From assembly GCA_944321685.1 (NCBI GenBank), contig CALUMH010000002.1, forward strand, positions 1-64,000: DNA of 64,000 nt, given 5' to 3'. Origin of the DNA: an uncultured Muribaculaceae bacterium. GTDB lineage: Bacteria > Bacteroidota > Bacteroidia > Bacteroidales > Muribaculaceae. A model generated the notes under the pieces. The model was not told the origin of the DNA and did not search any database. It saw nothing but the letters and a program-made list of their open reading frames with translations. The translations under genes and the position numbers were made by a program. Shown in pieces: positions 1-8,654 of this stretch; within the stretch, counting starts at the first letter, position 1; every line of letters starts with the position of its first letter.

Positions 1-2
1 AA

Positions 3-34
3 AGGGCTGATTTCCTCGCTTGGAAGTCAGCCCT
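3..34. terminator. Stem-loop at window start
   Basis: A 13-bp stem (one G.T pair) with a 6-nt loop: AGGGCTGATTTCC pairs with GGAAGTCAGCCCT. No T-run follows. It may end an upstream transcript outside the window or be the subterminal hairpin of a mobile element. Confidence 0.5.
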
Positions 35-94
35 AATTTCTATTGGACATAAAAAGTTTTACCGGACACTAATAATTTAATAATTGTTTCCGTC

Positions 95-1270
95 TTGTTG
101 TCGGCAAAGGCAGTTGATTTGAATATGTGTACCGACAGCATTGCCGCCGGTGAAGTCGCCGCGGAAACTGTTGTTGCTTCTGTTGCAACGGGTGCCGATA
201 CGGCCGAGGTTGAAAAAAAGAATTTTTTCAGTCGGTTTATCGGTTATTTCGAAAATGCCAACAAGGAACATCCCGATAAGAAATTTGACGTTAGTTTTAT
301 CGGCGGCCCGTTTTATAATTCCGCGCTTGGAGTGGGAGTGGGCGTGGTAGGGTCGGGGTTGTACCGCATAAAGGGATGTGACAGATTGTTGCAGCCGTCT
401 AATGTGTCGTTGTTTGGCAGTGTGTCAACCACCGGGTTTTATATGATGGGTATACGCGGGAATAATATATTTCCCGATGATCGCTTCAGGATTAATTACA
501 CGCTGAATTTTTATTCGATGCCGTCGTATTATTGGGGCATAGGCTATGATTGCGGCGATAATGATGGCAATCGCATAAAGATGGATCGTTGGCAGGCCGA
601 GATAAAAGGGGAATTCATGGTGAAGATTGCAAAGAACCTGTATGCCGGAGCATTACTGTCGTGGGATTACATACGTGGCGGGGGAGTGGATGCCGCCAAT
701 ATGTACCTTTTTGAGAACATGGACCTTGTGACGCGTAATTACGGGCTTGGTGTGACTGTGCAGTATGATTCACGCGACTTTATCAACAATGCAAGCCGCG
801 GTGTGTATGTGTGCGTAAACCAGTTGTTCCGTCCCGGTTGGCTATGGAATGATTATGCATTCAGTTCCACTGAATTTATCACGAGCGTTTACAAGCAAGT
901 GTGGAAAGGGGGGCTTATTGCCGGTGATTTGCGCGGCAAATTCAATTTTGGCAACCCGTCGTGGGCGATGATGTCGAAACTTGGCGGTAATACGGCCATG
1001 CGCGGATATTACGAGGGGCGATACCGCGACCACCATTATATGGCGGTGCAAGTGGAGTTGCGGCAAAACATATGGCATCGCATAGGAGCCGTGGTGTGGG
1101 TCGGTGCAGGCAATGTTTTCCATGACAGGCAGTCGTTTAAGCATATTTTACCCAATTACGGGCTTGGTTACCGATGGGAATTCAAGAAGCGTGTGAACGT
1201 GCGTCTGGATGTGGGTTTCGGCAAGCCCGGACAGTATAGTTTCATGTTCAACATTAACGAAGCATTTTAA
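95..1270 (+). CDS. Omp85-type outer-membrane barrel protein, 5' end probably truncated
   Basis: The protein matches the C-terminal surface-antigen (BamA/TamA-like) barrel. It has repeated amphipathic beta strands, a YDSRDF strand in the middle, an MRGYYEGRYRD segment equivalent to the L6 RGY/RGF motif, and a terminal strand ending near FMFNINEAF. No POTRA domains precede the barrel, so it resembles the short barrel-only Omp85 relatives of Bacteroidota rather than BamA itself, which lies at 56659. The start is odd. The frame is open from base 53 and reads a signal-peptide-like core (LIIVSVLLSAKA), but there is no ATG in front of it. The first usable codons are TTG at 95 and ATG at 125, both inside or after that core. 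I infer the original start was lost, perhaps by insertion of the element whose edge is at about 45-70. The barrel itself appears intact. It may or may not belong with the polysaccharide genes that follow 227 bp later. Confidence 0.7.
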   Translation: MLSAKAVDLNMCTDSIAAGEVAAETVVASVATGADTAEVEKKNFFSRFIGYFENANKEHPDKKFDVSFIGGPFYNSALGVGVGVVGSGLYRIKGCDRLLQPSNVSLFGSVSTTGFYMMGIRGNNIFPDDRFRINYTLNFYSMPSYYWGIGYDCGDNDGNRIKMDRWQAEIKGEFMVKIAKNLYAGALLSWDYIRGGGVDAANMYLFENMDLVTRNYGLGVTVQYDSRDFINNASRGVYVCVNQLFRPGWLWNDYAFSSTEFITSVYKQVWKGGLIAGDLRGKFNFGNPSWAMMSKLGGNTAMRGYYEGRYRDHHYMAVQVELRQNIWHRIGAVVWVGAGNVFHDRQSFKHILPNYGLGYRWEFKKRVNVRLDVGFGKPGQYSFMFNINEAF

Positions 1271-1497
1271 CCTCGTCTTTTGAACCATATTTGAATTTTG
1301 CCAATCGATAAAATTGAATTGCAATTTTCTCATCGCGTGGAGAGAATACAATATTGCAAAATAGTGTTAAAATAATTGCGCGGCGTTATGCCGTAAAATT
1401 TATTCTTATTAAATTTACTCATTGGAAGCAAATTGTACCGTTTGCTTTAAAACCGAGCAGTTTGTTAGAAGGGATTATCATGTTTTTATATTATTAA

Positions 1498-1872
1498 ATG
1501 GAAAGGAAGAAGCAAATACTCATAGTTGACGATGCCGCAGTAATAGCCAAAGTGGTGTCGATGTATCTGAAAGAATATAATTGTGTGTATCATTCAAGCC
1601 CGTTGCAAACCATAAAGTGGCTTGCCAACAACGACTTGCCCGACCTTATAGTCACCGACTTGCGTATGCCTGAGATGTCGGGGCGGGAGTTTCTTGCATA
1701 CTTGAAGGGCAATGAGTTTTACAAGGATATACCGGTGATAATATTGTCGTCGGAAGACAGCACTTCCGATCGCATCAAGTTGCTCGAAGAGGGGGCAGTT
1801 GATTATATAGTAAAGCCGTTCAATCCATTGGAATTGAAAACGCGCATCAGGAATGTGCTGATGCGGCATTGA
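1498..1872 (+). CDS. Stand-alone CheY-like response regulator
   Basis: A single receiver domain of 124 residues with no output domain. The acidic pair is Asp11-Asp12, the phosphoacceptor is Asp54 (TDLRMPEMSG), the conserved Thr/Ser is near residues 84-85 (IILSSED), and the switch lysine is Lys106 (VKPFNP). All residues needed for phosphorylation are present. It sits 19 bp upstream of the sugar transferase gene and probably shares its transcript, so it likely signals to the polysaccharide machinery. The transferase itself carries a degenerate receiver-like N-terminus, and dimerisation between the two is a possible mechanism (inference). The cognate histidine kinase is not in the window. No good TAnnTTTG box was found in the 226 bp upstream. 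Confidence 0.9.
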   Translation: MERKKQILIVDDAAVIAKVVSMYLKEYNCVYHSSPLQTIKWLANNDLPDLIVTDLRMPEMSGREFLAYLKGNEFYKDIPVIILSSEDSTSDRIKLLEEGAVDYIVKPFNPLELKTRIRNVLMRH

Positions 1873-1891
1873 ACAGTGGCACACAAGAATT

Positions 1892-3058
1892 ATGGTATAT
1901 ATTGGAACATCAGATACTACATTCGATTATTTCAACAAGTTGCTCGACGGTAACTTGTTGAGGTTGTCGCCTGGCAATGCCAAGGCCGAAGCGAGCAGGT
2001 TGCTTGAAGGCTACAACGGGCATCGCAGCGAACTGTTTTTTGTGGAATATGGTTTGATCGACAGCCTGCACGATTGCATCGATTACTTGAGGCAGGCTTA
2101 TCCGCGAGCATACCTGGTCCTGGTTTATCACAGGGAGAACGGAATACCGAGGCATTACCAACCCATTGGCTTTAACGACATGATGGCCGACGACATCACG
2201 AAGGGTGATTTCAGGCAACGGTTGTATGTGATAAATTTTGTGACCCGGAAATTGCGCGACAACAATTGGCAGGAAAGCAAGTTGAAACTGTTCAAATTGC
2301 CGGTGGGCATAAGAATATTCGACATATTGTTTTCGTTGGGTGCGCTGATAGTGTTGTCGCCGCTGATGATAGGCGTAGCCATAGCCATACGGCTTGAAAG
2401 CCCCGGACGGGTGATATACAAGTCGAAGCGTGTGGGCAGCAACTACAAGGTGTTTGACTTCCTGAAATTCCGCTCGATGTATGCCGATGCCGACAAGCGG
2501 CTGAAGGAGATGAGCCGTTACAACCAGTATGCCGCACCGGTCGCCGATGATACACCCGAAGATGACAAGAAGATAAAAATCGACAGCACGTCGGATATCG
2601 AGAATGCCGATTTGTCGAATATGCTTATCGGCGACGATTACATAATCGAAGAAGAGAAATACCTGAACAGCATTGTAGAGGAGCAGAAAAATGCGTTCGT
2701 GAAATTCGAGCACGATCCGCGCATCACCCGTGTGGGACGTTTCATTCGCAAATACAGCATCGATGAATTACCGCAATTGTTTAACGTGTTGCGTGGCGAT
2801 ATGTCGATTGTGGGTAACCGCCCGTTGCCGCTGTATGAAGCCGAGTTGCTCACCAATGATGCCGATGCCGAGCGTTTCATGGCTCCGGCTGGGCTGACCG
2901 GGCTGTGGCAGGTGGAAAAACGTGGTGAAAACGGCCGTCTCTCGGCCGAGGAACGCAAGCAGCTCGATATAAAGTATGCACGTACCTTCAGCCTGTGGCT
3001 TAACATTAAAATAATTTTCAAGACGTTTACCGCATTTGTCCAAAAGGGCGATGTGTGA
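1892..3058 (+). CDS. Undecaprenyl-phosphate sugar-1-phosphate transferase with receiver-like N-terminus
   Basis: Initiating enzyme of polysaccharide assembly, moving a sugar-1-phosphate onto undecaprenyl phosphate at the inner membrane. The C-terminal bacterial sugar transferase domain runs from about residue 144 to 388. It has a re-entrant or membrane helix (FDILFSLGALIVLSPLMIG), then KFRSM, DPRITRVGRFIRKYSIDELPQ, GDMSIVGNRPLP and the GLTGLWQV end motif. An acidic insert of about 60 residues lies between the RSM and DPRIT motifs. Instead of the usual multi-helix N-terminus or none, residues 1-130 look like a soluble alpha/beta domain resembling a receiver whose phosphoacceptor is lost (FFVEYG, then LVLVYH, then NDMMADDITKGDFRQRL). 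That reading is inference. It follows a true CheY-like protein by 19 bp and starts the exopolysaccharide arm. Confidence 0.9.
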   Translation: MVYIGTSDTTFDYFNKLLDGNLLRLSPGNAKAEASRLLEGYNGHRSELFFVEYGLIDSLHDCIDYLRQAYPRAYLVLVYHRENGIPRHYQPIGFNDMMADDITKGDFRQRLYVINFVTRKLRDNNWQESKLKLFKLPVGIRIFDILFSLGALIVLSPLMIGVAIAIRLESPGRVIYKSKRVGSNYKVFDFLKFRSMYADADKRLKEMSRYNQYAAPVADDTPEDDKKIKIDSTSDIENADLSNMLIGDDYIIEEEKYLNSIVEEQKNAFVKFEHDPRITRVGRFIRKYSIDELPQLFNVLRGDMSIVGNRPLPLYEAELLTNDADAERFMAPAGLTGLWQVEKRGENGRLSAEERKQLDIKYARTFSLWLNIKIIFKTFTAFVQKGDV

Positions 3059-3076
3059 GGCGTGCACATTGATGGA

Positions 3077-3826
3077 ATGATGAAGAATGTATTCATATTG
3101 ACAATATTATTGTGTGTGACAGCAATAGCCTCGTTGGCCGATGGCAACAAGGTGGCGGCTATCGACTCGCTCAGGATGGAGCTTGACCGGATTGAAGATG
3201 TGGAGTTGCCGCCGTTGTCGGTGTTTTTGGCCACGGCCGAGAAGCACCCGACGGTGAAAAGCGCCGAGGCCAGCATAATCGCAGCACAAGCCGACTTGGC
3301 ATTGCTTGACCGCGACTGGCTTAGTTATGTAAGGTTCCAAGCCAATTACCAGTATGGATACAACAGTTATTGGTCGAACGGTTATTTGGTGGAAGGCATT
3401 TCGTATGATCATGAGCGGCAGGCATCACACAGTTATGGTGTCGGTGTATCGGTGAGTTTCCCTTTGGGGGAATTTTTCACCCGCAAGTATCGTCGCATTA
3501 AGCAAAAGGCAGAAATCGACAGGATGGAGTATGCCTATGAAACTACTCTCGAAAGCCGTCGCATGGCAATAGTGGAGGCTTACAATGCCGTGGCGGCGTT
3601 GCTCACCACCATACAGGTGAAAGCCGAGGCGGCAGCCTTGTATAATGCACAGATGCGTATCACCGAGCAAGATTTTGTGAACGGGAGAATCGACATAACG
3701 GCATTGTCGCTTGAACGCAGTCGCCGGTCGGAGGCTATATCTGGTTATGAAGAAGCAAAAGTGCAGTTGCATAATGCCATTACGCTGCTTGAGCTGATGA
3801 CCGATATTGTGGTAATACGCAGATAA
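3077..3826 (+). CDS. Short TolC-family outer-membrane protein
   Basis: ATG at 3077 (or 3080) gives a clean signal peptide (KNVFILTILLCVTAIASLADG); an in-frame GTG at 3062 adds residues before it and is less likely. The mature part has the TolC-type helical pattern. A first helix contains HPTVKSAEASIIAAQADLALLDRDWL, a beta segment reads YGYNSYW and YGVGVSVSFPLG, and long helices follow with AYNAVAALLTTIQVKAEAAALYNAQ and FVNGRIDITALSLERSRRSEA. At about 249 residues it is roughly half a classic TolC, so it holds a single helical repeat and would need to oligomerise differently. Its place between the initiating transferase and the Wzz-like gene suggests a role in export of the polymer, perhaps replacing a Wza-type channel, which is not seen here. 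That role is inference. Confidence 0.75.
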   Translation: MMKNVFILTILLCVTAIASLADGNKVAAIDSLRMELDRIEDVELPPLSVFLATAEKHPTVKSAEASIIAAQADLALLDRDWLSYVRFQANYQYGYNSYWSNGYLVEGISYDHERQASHSYGVGVSVSFPLGEFFTRKYRRIKQKAEIDRMEYAYETTLESRRMAIVEAYNAVAALLTTIQVKAEAAALYNAQMRITEQDFVNGRIDITALSLERSRRSEAISGYEEAKVQLHNAITLLELMTDIVVIRR

Positions 3827-3856
3827 ACCCTAAACAACAAACCCATTGAAATATAT

Positions 3857-6013
3857 ATGGATATACCATTGTTTATATCGAGGTTCCTGTACAGGATACG
3901 CTACAAGTTGCTTATAGGCAGCGTGGCGGTGACTGCATTGGTTGCTTATTTCACACAATTCCTGCCTAAGACATATACAGTGGAAACCACCATCTACACG
4001 GGGCTTGTGTCGGGAACTACCATCGACGGGTCGGGCAACAAGCAGGCTGTGGGTACCATATTCGACAACTTGTTCAACCTGGTAAAAGCGCAAAGTACGC
4101 TCGAAAATGTGTCGTTGCGCCTGTTGGCCATGAACCTGATATACGGCGACCCCGATGCCGACAATTCATATATCACGGCAGAGAACTATCGTGCACTTGT
4201 GGTTCAGGTGCCTGAGGAGATATTGAAATTGGTGGATAAGAACTCGGTAGAGGTTACAGTGGAACGTTTTAAGAAAGTTGAGAAAACGTCGAGCAAGAAT
4301 TTCATTTACGGCTTACTCAATGGAGGTGCACCGTATTACAGTTATGGTGCGCTGTCGGAAGTGTCGGTGAAGCGAGTGCAAAACAGCGACATGGTGGAAA
4401 TATCATATACGAGTGATGATCCGGGTATAACCACCAATACGGTGAAATTGTTCAACGAGGAGTTGCTGGCCAGCTATAACGAGTTGCGTTACAATTCCAC
4501 CGACGATGTAATAAAATATTTCGAGGACGAAGTTGCCAAGTTGCGCAGGCAACTCACCGAACAAGAAGATGAATTGACCGATTACAACGTAAACAACAAC
4601 ATAATAAATTATGGTGAGCAAACCAGCTCGCTTGCCAAGGCATATAACGATTATCGCAGCCGATATGAAGAGGCGTTGATGACTTACAATCGTGCTGATG
4701 CATTGATGAATGAGATGGAACACCACTTGACCGAAAACGAGAAACTGTATTATACCAACCGGAACTTCCTTGACAACCTGAACCAGTTGACCGAGCTTAA
4801 CACCAAGGTGGTGGAAACCGAATTGTTCTCGCCCGAAGGCAGTGCAGGCCGCGAGGGCTTGTTGGGAGATTACAAGCAGCAGCTTGCCCGTAGCGAGGAG
4901 GAGTTGCACGCGCTGTCGGACAGCATAAATGCATACAGGTACAGTACCGAAGGGATTGTGACCGACGAATATGTGCAGCAGTGGCTTGAGGCGTTGATTG
5001 AAAAGACCAAGGCCGAGGCCGAACTTGGAGTGCTTGACGAACGTCGTTCGGAATATGAAGGCATGTACAGGCAAATGTCGCCGCTTGGAACCGAGATAAA
5101 GCGGCGGGAACGCGAGATAGGTTTCACCGAGAATGCGTATATCGAGATGCTTCATTCGCTTAACGAGGCGTATGCGAGGAAGAAGAACCTGCAATTGACC
5201 ACCTCCAACCTTAATACGGTTAATGAACCGGTATTCCCGCTCGCGCCTAATAAAAGCAAGCGGTCGTTATTGGTGATTGCGGCTTTTGGCGGCAGTATTA
5301 TTTTCATAATCTTGCATTACTTCCTGGTGGAATTGCTCGACCGCACGTTGCGCGACGGCGAGCGTACATTGCGCCTCACCGGCATTGCACCTGTGGGGGC
5401 ATTGGTGGGCCGGGGGCCGAGGCGCACGCGCCGTTATGCCAATGCGTGGAACCGCTTGTCGGCAGCCAATATTTGCAGCAAACTCAACAAGCACTTAAAG
5501 CCACAGACGGTGAATTATATAAATATAGTGGGCATAGATCGTGGCGAAGGAAAGTCGTTTGTGGCCGATTATATCTTGAATGAATGGAAACGGGTAGGCT
5601 TGCAGGTGAAATATGTGAATGTGGGCGTGGATGTGACCGAGACGCGCGGATATGTGTTGTCGGAAGACTTTGGTTGTATTATAGGCGCAGATGAGGCTGC
5701 TAATTATAATGTGGTAGTCGTGGAGTACCCGTCGCTTATTGCCAACAGCATTCCGCCGCGGTTACTTGAGAAGGCGACAATTAATATTGTCGTGGTTAAC
5801 GCCCGCCGTGTGTGGAAGAAGAGTGATACCGATGCACTGAAAAATCTTGAAGAAGAGTCGGGCGAGGTGCCGCTGAAATTAATACTTAACAATGCAAATC
5901 GTTTTGATGTTGAGGATTATACCGGCGACTTGCCGCCGATGACCTATCACCGCCGTGTTGCCACGCGCTTTATGCACATAGGGCTCACATCAAAGGGCAA
6001 TGCGGTGGAATAG
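3857..6013 (+). CDS. Wzz/Wzc-like polysaccharide co-polymerase with degenerate tyrosine-kinase domain
   Basis: Chain-length regulator for polymer assembly in the inner membrane. Two membrane helices flank a large periplasmic coiled-coil region: one near residues 17-36 (LLIGSVAVTALVAYFTQFL) and one near 475 (SLLVIAAFGGSIIFIILHYFL). The periplasmic part is rich in heptad-like stretches at about 215-450. The cytoplasmic tail keeps a P-loop resembling BY-kinases (GIDRGEGKSF). However, the second acidic Walker motif that should read like LLIDxDxR is replaced by KYVNVGVDVTE, and there is no C-terminal tyrosine cluster. I therefore read it as a Wzc descendant with a weakened or lost kinase. It lies 30 bp after the TolC-like gene and 17 bp before the polymerase. 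Confidence 0.85.
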   Translation: MDIPLFISRFLYRIRYKLLIGSVAVTALVAYFTQFLPKTYTVETTIYTGLVSGTTIDGSGNKQAVGTIFDNLFNLVKAQSTLENVSLRLLAMNLIYGDPDADNSYITAENYRALVVQVPEEILKLVDKNSVEVTVERFKKVEKTSSKNFIYGLLNGGAPYYSYGALSEVSVKRVQNSDMVEISYTSDDPGITTNTVKLFNEELLASYNELRYNSTDDVIKYFEDEVAKLRRQLTEQEDELTDYNVNNNIINYGEQTSSLAKAYNDYRSRYEEALMTYNRADALMNEMEHHLTENEKLYYTNRNFLDNLNQLTELNTKVVETELFSPEGSAGREGLLGDYKQQLARSEEELHALSDSINAYRYSTEGIVTDEYVQQWLEALIEKTKAEAELGVLDERRSEYEGMYRQMSPLGTEIKRREREIGFTENAYIEMLHSLNEAYARKKNLQLTTSNLNTVNEPVFPLAPNKSKRSLLVIAAFGGSIIFIILHYFLVELLDRTLRDGERTLRLTGIAPVGALVGRGPRRTRRYANAWNRLSAANICSKLNKHLKPQTVNYINIVGIDRGEGKSFVADYILNEWKRVGLQVKYVNVGVDVTETRGYVLSEDFGCIIGADEAANYNVVVVEYPSLIANSIPPRLLEKATINIVVVNARRVWKKSDTDALKNLEEESGEVPLKLILNNANRFDVEDYTGDLPPMTYHRRVATRFMHIGLTSKGNAVE

Positions 6014-6030
6014 CAAAACAATGTGTGGCT

Positions 6031-7515
6031 ATGAAACCGGCTATATGGCATAAGTTGGCATGGGCTGCCCCGGCGGGCATAGAAGTGAGTAGGCAACGTT
6101 TCATGGCATTGCTCGCTGTGGCAGGGCTTGCCGGGATAGCCGTGTCGTTGTCGCAAGGCAGCATGATGCTTTTTGCATTGATACTCGTTGCCCCGTTGGC
6201 ATTCATATTGCTGTTATCGGTAATCAACAGCCCGCTTGTTATGTTTTTTGCAGTCTTCGTGTTCAACTATTTCATGATAGGTATCATGCGGTATGTCAAT
6301 ATTGACGGCATGAGCGTGATGATGGATATACTGCTGTGGACACAACTCTTGCTGATTATCATGCACAAGGTGCTTAAAGCCGAGAATAATTGGGGAAATG
6401 CAGTGAACCTGCTCACCATATTGTCGCTTGTGTGGACTCTTTATTGCGTGCTTGAACTTGTCAACCCGTCGGGAGTGACCGAGGCGTGGGTAATGTCGCG
6501 GCGGCTCATTTACCAGGGGCTTATGATGGCTGTGATAGTGTCGTTGCTTTTCGACAACTTCCGCCAGGTGCGATGGGTAATAATATTGTACTCCATTCTT
6601 ACATTGCTGGCAGTGGCAAAAGCCTTGATGCAACGTTTTGCCGGGTTTGACCAGTATGAAATGGACTGGCTGATAAGAAGCGAGTCGATAAGTACACATA
6701 TCATTCATGGTGGGAGTGTGGTGCGCTATTTTTCGTTTTTCACCGATGCCGGAAATTTTGGTTCCAACATGGGGTGTGCCGGGATAATGTTCCTGCTGCT
6801 TGCTTTTTATGAGCGCAAGGTGGCGATGCGCGTGTATTATGCCATTGTAGGTATGCTTGCCATTTATGTAATGTTTTTGTCGGGTACACGCGGTGCCATG
6901 TTGGTGCCGTTGGCCGGACTGGCCTTATACACAGTTTTGTCAAAGAATTTCAAGGTAATGGCGATTGGCGGGGTGGTGCTAGTAGTGCTGTATGTGTTTT
7001 TTGCGCATACCTATATAGGTGAGAGTAATGCGCTCATACGGCGTATGCGCACGGCGTTTCATCCCACCGAGGACGCATCGTTTCAAGTGCGTATGCGCAA
7101 TCAGGCTGTGCTCAGGGAATACTTGAAGTCGAAACCGTTTGGCGAGGGTATAGGCCTTGGCGGAGTGGATGGTCGTAAATATGCATATCGTGTTACCACT
7201 CAAATACCAAATGATTCTTGGTATGTGAAAATATGGATGGAAACCGGCATTGTGGGGTTGATATTATATGTGGGCATACTCGTGGCCGTATTGTTGCGTT
7301 GTAGCTATATCATCATGTTCAAGGTGAAGGATAAGGTGTTGCGCGGCTATCTCATGGCTATGCTTTGTGGCACGTTTGGGATGGCTGTGAGTGCATACGG
7401 CAATGCTTTCCTTGGGCAAATGCCCACGATGTTGCTCATGTATGTTTTCCTTGGCATAGCCATAAATGGAGAATGCTTTGATAAATTGTTAACAGCAAAA
7501 CCGTCGGTAAAATGA
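6031..7515 (+). CDS. O-antigen polymerase/ligase-family membrane protein (Wzy-like)
   Basis: A polytopic membrane protein with about 11-12 hydrophobic segments spread over 494 residues. It has a long loop before the last helices containing RMRNQAVLREYLKSKPFGEG and PNDSWYVKIWMETGIVGLI, the pattern seen in the Wzy_C/O-antigen ligase family. It would polymerise or ligate lipid-linked repeat units at the outer face of the inner membrane. ATG at 6031 was chosen; a GTG at 6025 is also in frame. The last four bases overlap the next start (ATGA), implying translational coupling. Its position after the co-polymerase and before the glycosyltransferases favours a polymerase role. Substrate unknown. No Wzx flippase is present in this window. 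Confidence 0.85.
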   Translation: MKPAIWHKLAWAAPAGIEVSRQRFMALLAVAGLAGIAVSLSQGSMMLFALILVAPLAFILLLSVINSPLVMFFAVFVFNYFMIGIMRYVNIDGMSVMMDILLWTQLLLIIMHKVLKAENNWGNAVNLLTILSLVWTLYCVLELVNPSGVTEAWVMSRRLIYQGLMMAVIVSLLFDNFRQVRWVIILYSILTLLAVAKALMQRFAGFDQYEMDWLIRSESISTHIIHGGSVVRYFSFFTDAGNFGSNMGCAGIMFLLLAFYERKVAMRVYYAIVGMLAIYVMFLSGTRGAMLVPLAGLALYTVLSKNFKVMAIGGVVLVVLYVFFAHTYIGESNALIRRMRTAFHPTEDASFQVRMRNQAVLREYLKSKPFGEGIGLGGVDGRKYAYRVTTQIPNDSWYVKIWMETGIVGLILYVGILVAVLLRCSYIIMFKVKDKVLRGYLMAMLCGTFGMAVSAYGNAFLGQMPTMLLMYVFLGIAINGECFDKLLTAKPSVK

Positions 7516-8654
7516 AAATAGGAATTGAAGCCCAGCGCATATTTCGCGAAAAGAAGCATGGGATGGATGTAGTGGCTCTTGAAACAATTCGCGAGTTGCA
7601 AAAGGCCGACAAGGAGAACGAATATTACATATTTGTTGCTCCGGGCAACGATCATTGTTTGGCCGCGACAGCTAATTTCCATATTGTAGAAGTCAAATGT
7701 CCGTCTTATCCATTTTGGGAGCAGGTGGGGTTGCCGTTGGCTGCTCGCAGGTGCGGAGTGGATTTGCTTCATTGTACCAGTAATACGGCTCCGCTGTATT
7801 GCCACGGTATTCCGTTGGTACTGACGTTGCACGATATAATATTCCTTGAACCGAAAACGGGTAAAAACAGGTCGGCATACCAAAATCTTGGCAGGATATA
7901 CCGAAGGTTTATAGTTCCGCGTATTTTGGAAAAGGCCGAGAAGATAATAACTGTTTCACATTTCGAGAAGGAGCATATTGAGAATGAATTGGGGCTGTAC
8001 AGTGGAAAGATAGTTGCAATTTACAACGGGTTTAGCAGGAACTTTAAGCGCATCGGTAATTACCGTGACGTTGTAAGTAAATATATAAGACGAGAGAAGT
8101 ATATCTTCATGCTGGGGAATTCCGACCCTAAAAAGAATGTCCCGGGTGCCATTGCCGCATATCATCGTTATTTGCAACGCTCAAAGGTAAAATTGCCATT
8201 GGTGGTAGCCGACATGTCGCCTTCACTGTTTGTGTCAATCAAAAATGATATGGGCATAAATAATGACGATATAATGCAATATGTGGATTTTACGGGATAT
8301 ATTCCTAATGCTGATTTGCCATACATATACAATGGGGCCGAGATTTTCCTTTTTGCATCGTTGAGGGAAAGTTTCGGGCTGCCTATTCTTGAGTCGATGG
8401 CTTGCGGGACGCCTGTTATTACCGGAAACAGGTCGGCATTGCCCGAAATAGCAGGTTCCGGCGGTATCACAGTGGACGTGACAGATTATGATGCCGTTGC
8501 CGCAATGATGCTGAAACTGGAAACCGATGCAGATTTTTATAACCGTCAAGTTTCATATGGACTGGAACGGGTTAAGGAGTTCAGTTGGGAAAATACAGCC
8601 AGTGAATATATGAATATATATAAATCGATGTTGAAGAAAGAAAGGAATATATGA
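7512..8654 (+). CDS. Glycosyltransferase family 4 (GT-B fold)
   Basis: Retaining GT-B enzyme that would add a sugar from a nucleotide donor to the growing lipid-linked repeat unit in the cytoplasm. Visible landmarks are DLLHCTSNTAPL and LTLHDIIFLEP in the acceptor half, MLGNSDPKKN at the start of the donor half, and the donor-binding stretch FASLRESFGLPILESMACGTPVI with the Glu-x7-Glu pattern, followed by NRSALPEIAGSGG. The 380-residue length is normal. Start and stop codons overlap both neighbours by four bases (ATGA at each end), so it is tightly coupled within the plus-strand polysaccharide arm. The sugar specificity cannot be read from sequence. Confidence 0.9.
   Translation: MKIGIEAQRIFREKKHGMDVVALETIRELQKADKENEYYIFVAPGNDHCLAATANFHIVEVKCPSYPFWEQVGLPLAARRCGVDLLHCTSNTAPLYCHGIPLVLTLHDIIFLEPKTGKNRSAYQNLGRIYRRFIVPRILEKAEKIITVSHFEKEHIENELGLYSGKIVAIYNGFSRNFKRIGNYRDVVSKYIRREKYIFMLGNSDPKKNVPGAIAAYHRYLQRSKVKLPLVVADMSPSLFVSIKNDMGINNDDIMQYVDFTGYIPNADLPYIYNGAEIFLFASLRESFGLPILESMACGTPVITGNRSALPEIAGSGGITVDVTDYDAVAAMMLKLETDADFYNRQVSYGLERVKEFSWENTASEYMNIYKSMLKKERNI

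Noticed and set aside
1910..2713. Long open frame on the minus strand opposite the sugar transferase
   Set aside because: It mirrors the transferase gene, has no family features and is rich in His/Gln/Val typical of antisense frames in GC-rich third positions.
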